Shown: positions 1 to 5,362 of the stretch, piece after piece
How positions within the stretch are numbered: the stretch's first letter is position 1
Layout of the letters: each line of letters starts with the position of its first letter
DNA from: Acidimicrobiales bacterium
GTDB lineage: Bacteria; Actinomycetota; Acidimicrobiia; Acidimicrobiales; UBA8190
Assembly: GCA_030042575.1 (NCBI GenBank)
Contig: JASHZK010000205.1
Location: forward strand, 1 to 6,047
DNA: 6,047 nucleotides
Direction of reading: 5' to 3'
Notes under the pieces: generated by a model
What the model saw: the letters and a program-made list of their open reading frames with translations, nothing else
Told to the model about the DNA's origin: nothing
Database searches by the model: none
Made by a program: the position numbers and the translations under genes

Positions 1-467
1 TGGCCGCTATGGGCGCTCGAGGACGAGATGTTGATGACCCGGCCCCAGCCGGCGCCCACCATGTCGGGGAGGACCAACTGGCACATGTTGAAAGTGCCGG
101 TGAGGTTCACCGCCAGGAGGCGGTCCCACTTCTCAGGATCGATCTTCAGAAAGGGATCGAAGGCGTCGAGGCCGGCCGAGTTCACGAGCACGGTCACCGG
201 ACCGAGTTGGCGGTGCACCTCCTCCAGGCCGGCGGCGATAGCCGCCCGGTCGGTCACATCGACGGTCACACCGATGCAAGAGGCGCCCGATGCCGCCACC
301 TTGCCCGCCACCGCGGTGGCCGCATCACCGTTCGAGTCGAACACGGCCACGGCGTGGCCGTCGCCTGCCAGGCGCTCGGCCACGGCTTGACCGATGCCCG
401 ACCCTCCACCGGTGACGACGGCTGTCCGCCGTGCCGAGAGGGAGCCAGTGTCCCTCACCTCAGCCAC
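1..467 (-). CDS. Short-chain dehydrogenase/reductase (SDR), partial: N-terminal ~155 residues
   Basis: This is an NAD(P)-dependent oxidoreductase of the classical SDR superfamily, cytosolic, acting on an alcohol/ketone pair that cannot be identified here. Seen: a Rossmann nucleotide-binding motif TGGGSGIG at residues 19-26, VDVTD at 69-73, NSAG at 96-99 (a variant of the usual NNAG), AVNLTG at 119-124, and the INISSSS strand at 146-151 that holds the catalytic Ser. The gene runs off the left edge before the YxxxK pair, so catalytic competence cannot be confirmed. No ATG is usable in this frame; I chose GTG at 467, which has a GGGG tract just upstream. GTG at 458 is an equally reasonable start and would remove three residues. 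The gene is divergent from the reductase operon across a 128-bp spacer, which suggests a related pathway. An acidic residue (Asp44, in AVFDSN) near the end of the second strand suggests NAD(H) rather than NADP(H); this is inference. Confidence 0.9.
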   Translation of the reverse strand, partial: MAEVRDTGSLSARRTAVVTGGGSGIGQAVAERLAGDGHAVAVFDSNGDAATAVAGKVAASGASCIGVTVDVTDRAAIAAGLEEVHRQLGPVTVLVNSAGLDAFDPFLKIDPEKWDRLLAVNLTGTFNMCQLVLPDMVGAGWGRVINISSSSAHSG

Positions 468-560
468 GACACCCCATGCCGAGCAAACGTTCTCCTCTCT
501 CGACTCTCCCTGGGCCCAGCACGGCACTATGGCACGCTGGGCGCCCTTGTGCGAGCCTCA

Positions 561-596
561 TTGGCATTTCATGAGAATGTCATTATCGTAGGGACA
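561..596 (+). promoter_or_regulatory. Predicted leaderless promoter of the reductase operon
   Basis: TTGGCA (561-566), a 17-bp spacer, then TATCGT (584-589) matches the actinobacterial sigma-70-type pattern of TTGnnn and TAnnnT. The last T of the -10 box sits 7 bases before position 596, which is the A of the operon's first ATG, so transcription is predicted to begin at the start codon. In agreement, there is no properly spaced Shine-Dalgarno sequence: the only purine run is AGGG at 590-593, two bases from the ATG. Leaderless mRNAs are common in actinobacteria. The call comes from pattern and spacing only. Confidence 0.6.
571..589. promoter_or_regulatory. Imperfect 19-bp palindrome over the -10 box, candidate repressor operator
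   Basis: ATGAGAATGTCATTATCGT is centred on T580. Seven of the nine mirrored base pairs match, including a perfect AATG-T-CATT core at 576-584. It spans the spacer and the whole predicted -10 hexamer, a position where a dimeric repressor would block RNA polymerase. Many actinobacterial catabolic operons are controlled by TetR-family repressors on such palindromes, but no regulator gene is in the window, so the binding protein is unknown. It could also serve the divergent SDR gene. Confidence 0.4.
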
Positions 597-1669
597 TGGC
601 CCGCCCGGAGCCGACCCTGAGCCTCCCCCGGCACCTCCGTGACCACGGCTTTCACCCGGTGCGCCTGGCCCGGGTGGTCAGGCTGACAGCCGACGCCGTG
701 TCGCTCGTCCTCGAGGTGCCGCCCGAGCTGGCCGACACCTTCTCGTACCGGGCCGGGCAGTTCTGCAACCTCCAGCTGCCCGTGGAAGGCCGGGTCCAGA
801 TGCGCTGCTACTCCATGTCCTCGTCGCCGGACCTGGGCGAGGACATGACGGTGACGGTGAAGCGCGTGCCGGGTGGAGTCGTGTCGAACTGGGTCGTCGA
901 CCATTTGAGGTCGGGCGAGGTGATCGAGCTGTCGCCCCCGGCCGGCTTCTTCCAGCTGACCGAGACCAGCGACGACCTGGTGGCCTTCGCCGCCGGCAGC
1001 GGCATCACCCCGGTCTTCTCGTTGATCAAGACGGCTCTGGCCACCACCGCACGTCGCGTCCGGCTCCACTACGCCAACCGCGACCGCCACAGCGTGATCT
1101 TCGCCGGGCATCTGGACGAACTCGAGGAGCGCCATGGCGACCGCCTCACGGTGGTCCGCTCATACGACGTGGAGCACGGCCTTATCAGGGCGGAGACGGT
1201 GTCGGCCTTCGCCGGGGAGTCGGCCGGCAGCGGCGAGTTCTACGTCTGCGGCCCGTCGCCCTACATGGAGATCGTCGAGAACGGCCTGCGGGCCGTGGGA
1301 GTGGAGGCGGCCCGCACCCACATCGAGCGCTTCACCACCGCCGAGCTGCCCGGGGGGACAGCGCCCCCGCCCCCTGAGGCGCCGGGAGGCACCCGGGTCA
1401 CCATCGACCTCGACGGCCGCACCGACACGGTGGACCACCGACCGGGGACCACCATCTTGCAGACGGCGAGGCAGATGGACATGTTCCCCCCGTTCTCCTG
1501 CGAGTCGGGCAGCTGCGCCACCTGCATGGCCAGGCTGCTCGAAGGATCGGTCTGCATGTTCGTGAACAACGCGCTCACTCCCGAAGAAGTCGAGGCGGGC
1601 TGGATCCTCACCTGCCAGTCGGTTCCCACCACACCGAGCGTCCGCGTCGCCTACGGCTTCGAGGACTGA
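596..1669 (+). CDS. Ferredoxin reductase with C-terminal 2Fe-2S domain (KshB/PaaE-like oxygenase reductase)
   Basis: A 357-aa electron-transfer protein that should take electrons from NAD(P)H through FAD and a 2Fe-2S cluster to a terminal oxygenase. Seen, in order: an FAD-binding barrel with RCYS at 70-73 (the RxYS flavin motif) and GGVVSNW at 93-99; an NAD(P)-binding domain with GSGITP at 134-139 and CGP at 218-220; a Pro-rich linker around 252-264; and a plant-type ferredoxin domain with cluster ligands Cys302, Cys307, Cys310 and Cys340 (C-x4-C-x2-C-x29-C). The C-terminal stretch with EGSVCMFVNN and GWILTCQSVP resembles 3-ketosteroid 9-alpha-hydroxylase reductase (KshB) and phenylacetyl-CoA epoxidase reductase (PaaE); length also fits. 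The ATG at 596 lies at the predicted transcription start. It heads a four-gene operon, yet no oxygenase component lies beside it, so its partner must be elsewhere. The class is certain; the exact partner is not. Confidence 0.94.
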   Translation: MARPEPTLSLPRHLRDHGFHPVRLARVVRLTADAVSLVLEVPPELADTFSYRAGQFCNLQLPVEGRVQMRCYSMSSSPDLGEDMTVTVKRVPGGVVSNWVVDHLRSGEVIELSPPAGFFQLTETSDDLVAFAAGSGITPVFSLIKTALATTARRVRLHYANRDRHSVIFAGHLDELEERHGDRLTVVRSYDVEHGLIRAETVSAFAGESAGSGEFYVCGPSPYMEIVENGLRAVGVEAARTHIERFTTAELPGGTAPPPPEAPGGTRVTIDLDGRTDTVDHRPGTTILQTARQMDMFPPFSCESGSCATCMARLLEGSVCMFVNNALTPEEVEAGWILTCQSVPTTPSVRVAYGFED

Positions 1670-1670
1670 A

Positions 1671-2099
1671 ATGGGCGAGACGCCCATGGAAGACGTCATC
1701 GAGATCGAGCAGCTGCTGGCCCGTTACGCCCTGGGCATGACCAAGGACGACGTCGAGGCGGTGATGGCCGTCTTCACCCCTGACGGCAGCTACAGCGCCT
1801 TCGGCGACACCTACCACCTGGCCGACTTTCCCGCCCTGGTGGCCGCCGCCCCCAAGGGCGTGTTCTTGGCGGGCCCGCCGGTGCTCGAGCTCGACGGGGA
1901 CTCCGGCACCGGTCAGCAGCCGCTGTGCTTCGTCGAGCACAAGACCCATGACATGCGTATCGGCTGGTACACCGACAGCTATCGGCGCACGGCGAACGGC
2001 TGGCGGCTGCACACCCGGGCCATGACCTTCATCCGCCGGAGCGGAGACCGTGACAGCGGCCGGCGGCACGATCCGAACAGGCCGCTTCCCTCGAGCTGA
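1671..2099 (+). CDS. SnoaL/NTF2-fold protein
   Basis: A 142-aa cytosolic protein of the NTF2-like superfamily (SnoaL-like branch), a cone-shaped fold used by isomerases, hydrolases, dehydratases and oxygenase small subunits. Seen: the N-terminal helix IEQLLARYALGM (residues 11-23), a DVEAVMAVFTPDGSY segment (27-41), and the C-terminal strand pattern GWYTDSYRRTANGWRL (98-113), typical of SnoaL-like proteins. Tyr19 and Asp102 line up by eye with catalytic Tyr16 and Asp103 of ketosteroid isomerase, but the position of its base, Asp40, appears to be Ser42, so isomerase activity is doubtful. The last ~20 residues are polar and probably disordered. ATG 1671 has GAGGA at 1661-1665; ATG 1686, preceded by GGGCGAG, is a possible alternative start. 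It follows the reductase after one base, so it is almost surely co-transcribed. The reaction is unknown. Confidence 0.85.
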   Translation: MGETPMEDVIEIEQLLARYALGMTKDDVEAVMAVFTPDGSYSAFGDTYHLADFPALVAAAPKGVFLAGPPVLELDGDSGTGQQPLCFVEHKTHDMRIGWYTDSYRRTANGWRLHTRAMTFIRRSGDRDSGRRHDPNRPLPSS

Positions 2100-2101
2100 G
2101 C

Positions 2102-3229
2102 ATGGAGCTCGCCGCCTTCCGGACCGCTCTCGATCAGTGGCTCGACGAGCACGGCGACGCCTTGGCCCCCGACCGGCCACAGGACACCCTCGACGAGCAC
2201 ATGGCTCAGCTGGCCAAGGTGAAGCGCCTGACCTTCGACGCCGGCTTCATGCGTTTCGGATGGTCCGAGCGGGTGGGCGGGTTGGGAGGGTCGCCGCTGC
2301 TGCGGGCGTACCTGGGCGAGGCACTGACCACCCGCGACTTGGTCGAGCCCGGCATCTACTCGATGACCGAGACCCTCGCCCCCACCATGGTCGACTACGC
2401 CGCCCCGGCATTGGCCGCCGAGATGGTGCCCCGGCTCCTGCGCGGCGACGAGACGTGGTGCCAGGGCTTCTCCGAGCCGGGGACCGGGAGCAACCTGGCC
2501 GCGCTGGCCTGCCGGGCAGTTCGCGAAGACAGCGGTTGGCGGGTGACGGGGCAAAAGGTGTGGACGAGCCTGGCCCAGTACGCCCAGCGCTGCGTGCTGC
2601 TGGTGCGGACAGGTCCGGTCGAGTCCGCCCACGGCGGCATCACCGCCCTCTTCGCTGACATGGAACGCCCGGGCATCACCGTCCGACCCATCGACACGCT
2701 GCACGGGGGGCCCGAGTTCTGCGAGGTGTTCTTCGACGACGTGGTTGTCCCCACCGGGCGCCTGCTGGGGCAGGAAGGCCAGGGCTGGTCGGTGGCCATG
2801 GACCTGCTCCCCCACGAGCGGAGCACCGCCCTGTGGCACAAGGCAGCCTTCCTCCAACGCCGCCTGCAGGACTTGCTCGACACTGTTGCCGAGGAAGCGC
2901 TCGATCCCGTGCAGGTGGGCGAGACGGTCCAGCTTCTCGCCGCCTTCCGGGCCCGGTCACGCGCCACGCAGCACCAGCTGGCCGCCGGCGAGCGCCTGGG
3001 GCCCGAGACGTCGGTGGACAAGGTGCTGGCGGCCGGCGCCGAGCAGGCCGTCTTCGACCTCGTCGAAGCCGGGCTGGCCGTCGAGGTGCTCCTGGGAGAC
3101 GGCTCGAGTGCATCTCGGTGGCGCAGCGAGTACTTGTTCTCCAGGGCGGCGACGATCTATGGCGGCACGTCGGAGATCCAGCGCAACATCATCGCCCGGC
3201 GCCTGCTCGATCTCGGAGACGATCGCTGA
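2102..3229 (+). CDS. Acyl-CoA dehydrogenase, larger (alpha, FadE29-like) subunit
   Basis: A 375-aa flavoprotein of the acyl-CoA dehydrogenase family, expected to introduce the alpha,beta double bond in a CoA thioester with FAD as acceptor. Seen: an N-terminal helical domain to about residue 118; the mid-domain signature GFSEPGTGSNLAAL at 122-135 (Asn131 where Asp is usual); QKVWTS at 151-156; DDVVVPTGRLLG at 212-223; and the C-terminal signature IYGGTSEIQRNIIARRLL at 352-369. The usual medium-chain catalytic Glu before the second Gly of that signature is Gly354 here, while Glu239 in LLPHERSTALW fits the isovaleryl-CoA dehydrogenase/FadE29 base position. The common R-x-Q-F-G FAD-contact motif is absent from this chain but present in the next gene's product. 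It starts two bases after the previous stop, with only a weak GAG upstream, suggesting translational coupling. Substrate unknown; a bulky or alicyclic acyl-CoA is an inference from the heteromeric type. Confidence 0.92.
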   Translation: MELAAFRTALDQWLDEHGDALAPDRPQDTLDEHMAQLAKVKRLTFDAGFMRFGWSERVGGLGGSPLLRAYLGEALTTRDLVEPGIYSMTETLAPTMVDYAAPALAAEMVPRLLRGDETWCQGFSEPGTGSNLAALACRAVREDSGWRVTGQKVWTSLAQYAQRCVLLVRTGPVESAHGGITALFADMERPGITVRPIDTLHGGPEFCEVFFDDVVVPTGRLLGQEGQGWSVAMDLLPHERSTALWHKAAFLQRRLQDLLDTVAEEALDPVQVGETVQLLAAFRARSRATQHQLAAGERLGPETSVDKVLAAGAEQAVFDLVEAGLAVEVLLGDGSSASRWRSEYLFSRAATIYGGTSEIQRNIIARRLLDLGDDR

Positions 3230-4191
3230 TGGAAGGCGACGAGCTCGAGCTCTTCTCCCGCACGCTGGGCGCCGCCGCCGAAGCGCACTCTGGCGCCGCC
3301 CTCGACGCCGCCCTGGTGGAGCTGGGGTGGCACGAGGCCCTGGCCGACGACCCGGGCGCGGCGGTGTCGGTCCTCTTCGAGCACCAGGGGCGGGTGCCGT
3401 GCACCAGCTCGGCACTCGACGACGTGGTGACGCAGGCGCTCGGCGCCGGCCCGCACCAGGACATGGCCGTCGTGCTCCCCTGGCTCGGCCGAGCCGAACC
3501 GCCCGCCCGCCGGGACGGCGGTCACCTCGTGGTGGAGGGTCTGGGCACGAACCGGCTGCTGGGGGCCGAGACGGCCCTGGTGGTGGCGCAAGGGCCCGCG
3601 GGGGATGTCGCCGCCGTGGTGAAGACGTCCGAGCTGGCGGCACGGCCGGTGCGGGGCATCGACCCGGCGCTCGGCCTGAGCGCGGTGTCCGGCGCCGCCA
3701 CGGCGCTGGGCCCGCTGTCGGCCCTTCACCCCGGAGACTGGACCGAGGCACTGTCCCGGGGGCGGCTGGCCGCCGGTCACGAGATGGTGGGCGCCTCGAC
3801 GGCCATGCTGGAACTGGCCCGGCGCCACGCCCTGGAGCGGGTGCAGTTCGGCCGGCCCATCGCCGCCTTCCAGGCGGTTCGCCACCGGCTGGCCGACACC
3901 CTGGTGGCGCTCGAGTCGGCCAGGGCCCTTCTCGACGCGGCCTGGCACGAGGAGAGCGCCGGGACGGCGGCCATGGCCAAGGCTGCGTGCGGAGGCGCGG
4001 CGCGCACGGCGTCGCGCCACTGTCAGCAGGTGCTGGCCGGCACGGGCTTCACCACCGAGCACCCCCTGCACCGCTACATCCGGCGGGTGCTGGTCCTCGA
4101 CGAGCTGTTCGGCTCGGCGAGGTCACTCACCGCCGAGCTCGGGCGCGAGGTGCTGGCCCGTCGGCGACTCCCGACGCCCATCCCGCTCTAG
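3229..4191 (+). CDS. Short acyl-CoA dehydrogenase, smaller (beta, FadE28-like) subunit
   Basis: A 320-aa acyl-CoA dehydrogenase-fold protein, shorter than the ~380-residue norm and of the size of FadE28-type subunits. Seen: a reduced N-terminal and mid domain (about 1-175), lacking the ExxxGSD substrate/flavin signature; then the C-terminal helical domain with RRHALERVQFGRPIAAFQAV at 198-217, the conserved FAD-contact region, and the GTGFTTEHPLHRYIRRVLVL stretch at 271-290. No Glu occupies a catalytic-base position that I can recognise. It probably pairs with the preceding subunit as an alpha2beta2 enzyme, as shown for mycobacterial FadE28-FadE29 in steroid side-chain degradation. The ATG shares its A with the TGA of the upstream gene (TGATG), implying coupled translation and near-equal synthesis; GGAG lies at 3215-3218. 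A longer in-frame reading upstream exists but overlaps the alpha gene, so 3229 is the start. It is the last gene of the operon. Confidence 0.9.
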   Translation: MEGDELELFSRTLGAAAEAHSGAALDAALVELGWHEALADDPGAAVSVLFEHQGRVPCTSSALDDVVTQALGAGPHQDMAVVLPWLGRAEPPARRDGGHLVVEGLGTNRLLGAETALVVAQGPAGDVAAVVKTSELAARPVRGIDPALGLSAVSGAATALGPLSALHPGDWTEALSRGRLAAGHEMVGASTAMLELARRHALERVQFGRPIAAFQAVRHRLADTLVALESARALLDAAWHEESAGTAAMAKAACGGAARTASRHCQQVLAGTGFTTEHPLHRYIRRVLVLDELFGSARSLTAELGREVLARRRLPTPIPL

Positions 4192-4249
4192 GCAGATCTC
4201 CGGCCCACCTTCGACCAAGACCGTCCTCGCCCCACGAGCGAGCGGCGCG

Positions 4250-5218
4250 TCACGTACCTCCACGCCGGCGTGCGGCCAGCGACGCCAGGAGCTGGCGGGT
4301 GCGCAGGGAGGATGTGATCAGCTCGTCGCGGTCCTTGCCGATGGGGACTATCCGCACGGATACATCGGTGACACCGGCATCGGCGAACCCCTGGAGCCGC
4401 TTCTCGATGCTCCTCTCGCTGCCGGCGGCCAGTATGTCGCCGACGGAGCGGGCGTCGCCGTGCTCCAACAGCTTCTGGTAATTGGGCGACACCTCGGCCT
4501 CGGCCAGGATGCGGTTGGTGCGCTCCACCGCGGCGGGGATCTCCTCGTCGAGGCAGAGGCAGACCGGGATGCCGGCCACGATCCGCGGCGTCGGCCGTCC
4601 CGCGGCTCGGGCGCCCCGAGTGAGGGCCGGCACCACGTGGGTGGCCACGGCCCGTTCGTCGGCCATCCACAAGATGGTGCCGGCGGCGCGGGCGCCACAC
4701 AGTTCGAGCATCCTCGGTCCCAGTGCGGCCACGAGCACCGGCGTGGGAGCCACGTCGGTCACGTCGAGCGGCTGGCGGATGCGGAACAGGCCGTTGGAGA
4801 CCTCGACGGTGCCCGGGCCCGCCAGTGCCTGGTCGAGCACGTCGAGGTAGGCGTGCATCGTGACAGCCGGGCGTTCGTAGGGCAGTCCCATCATGTCGTC
4901 GATGATCCAGTGGTGCGACACACCGAGTCCCAGGGACAACCGGCCCCGGCACACCGCCTGCACCGACAGGACCTGCTGGGCCAGGGCCACCGGGTGGCGG
5001 GGCTGGACCGGGACCACCGCGGTGCCGACCTCGATACGAGAGGTGGCGTCACCGACGAGGGCGGCTGCCGTCAGGGCGTCGAACTCGTCGGGGACCTGGG
5101 GGATCCAGACGGTGTCGAGCCCGGCCTCCTCGGCCCACTGGGCGTCCGATCGCATCCGGTCGACCTTGGTCGCGTACCGACCGCGCTCGGGGCCGACCAT
5201 CAGCCCGATCCGAGGCAT
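4250..5218 (-). CDS. LLM-class F420-dependent oxidoreductase (TIGR03564-like)
   Basis: A 322-aa luciferase-like monooxygenase-fold protein (TIM barrel), probably using the deazaflavin F420 rather than FMN. Seen: IGLMVGPERGRYATKVDRMR at residues 4-23, a start I recall for the MSMEG_4879-type family; EEAGLDTVWIPQ at 30-41; RIEVGTAVVPVQPRHPVALA at 61-80, typical of F420-dependent LLM enzymes; GRLSLGLGVSHHW at 92-104; and a C-terminal region with GSERSIEKRLQGFADAGVTD at 266-285. Length matches the family. The ATG at 5218 has a perfect AGGAGG (complement of 5226-5231) seven bases upstream. The open frame continues 105 codons further upstream, but that part is low-complexity, lacks family similarity and runs antisense to the next gene, so it is not coding. 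The gene converges on the operon, leaving 58 bp with no clear terminator. Substrate unknown; a hydride transfer or oxygenation step near the acyl-CoA pathway is inference. Confidence 0.92.
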   Translation of the reverse strand: MPRIGLMVGPERGRYATKVDRMRSDAQWAEEAGLDTVWIPQVPDEFDALTAAALVGDATSRIEVGTAVVPVQPRHPVALAQQVLSVQAVCRGRLSLGLGVSHHWIIDDMMGLPYERPAVTMHAYLDVLDQALAGPGTVEVSNGLFRIRQPLDVTDVAPTPVLVAALGPRMLELCGARAAGTILWMADERAVATHVVPALTRGARAAGRPTPRIVAGIPVCLCLDEEIPAAVERTNRILAEAEVSPNYQKLLEHGDARSVGDILAAGSERSIEKRLQGFADAGVTDVSVRIVPIGKDRDELITSSLRTRQLLASLAARRRGGT

Positions 5219-5225
5219 GGCAGCG

Positions 5226-5231
5226 CCTCCT
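5226..5231 (-). promoter_or_regulatory. Strong ribosome binding site of the LLM oxidoreductase
   Basis: On the minus strand this reads AGGAGG, the full consensus, seven bases before the ATG at 5218. It decides the start of the gene against the much longer open frame that extends upstream. Confidence 0.85.
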
Positions 5232-5253
5232 GAGAATCTCGCTTTCACTTTTC

Positions 5254-5268
5254 GGATAGAGGATATCC
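5254..5268. repeat. Inverted repeat GGATA-n5-TATCC in the divergent spacer
   Basis: GGATA (5254-5258), five bases, TATCC (5264-5268) is a perfect 5-bp inverted repeat, and GGATATCC at 5261-5268 is itself an 8-bp palindrome. It lies 36-50 bp upstream of the LLM gene's ATG, in a locally A/T-richer patch of a G/C-rich spacer, where promoter elements of that gene would be expected. It may be an operator; the minus strand also reads TATCCT here as a weak -10-like box with no good -35. Function not established. Confidence 0.3.
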
Positions 5269-5341
5269 ACATGGCGGGAGCCGGCCGCCCTGCTCCTCCG
5301 CCCGGCCCCGCCGTCGGCCCTTGGCTAGCCGATCGACTACC

Positions 5342-5355
5342 CTCCTGACGAGGAG
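5342..5355 (+). promoter_or_regulatory. Small hairpin enclosing the Shine-Dalgarno sequence of the right-edge gene
   Basis: CTCCT (5342-5346), loop GACG, AGGAG (5351-5355) forms a perfect 5-bp stem. AGGAG is the ribosome binding site seven bases before the ATG at 5363, so the stem would cover it in any transcript starting upstream of 5342. Such hairpins can reduce or regulate translation. With only five pairs it could be fortuitous. Confidence 0.4.
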
Positions 5356-5362
5356 CCCTGCC

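Noticed and set aside
585..590. TACGAT on the minus strand as a -10 box for the SDR gene
   Set aside because: No -35-like hexamer lies at the right distance, it would sit about 120 bp from the SDR start, and it is simply the complement of the operon's own -10 region.
9..620. Long plus-strand open frame at the left edge
   Set aside because: It is the antisense shadow of the SDR gene, whose minus-strand translation shows clear SDR motifs. It is His/Gly/Arg-rich with no recognisable domain.
1979..2857. 292-codon minus-strand open frame opposite the SnoaL and dehydrogenase genes
   Set aside because: It has no domain, skewed His/Gly/Gln content, and lies antisense to clear coding sequence; long stop-free antisense frames are expected at this GC content.
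2833..3228. Upstream in-frame extension of the beta subunit to an ATG at 2833
   Set aside because: It would overlap the conserved end of the alpha subunit and adds Arg/Pro/Gly-rich sequence; the TGATG junction at 3227-3231 gives a natural start.
2745..4481. 578-codon plus-strand open frame across the two dehydrogenase genes
   Set aside because: Its product is an Arg/Pro/Ala/Gly-rich out-of-frame reading typical of high-GC DNA; the overlapping frames encode well-conserved dehydrogenases.
5321..5343. TTGGCT and TACCCT as a promoter for the right-edge gene
   Set aside because: The spacing is only 11 bp, too short for a sigma-70-type promoter, and no other convincing pair was found.
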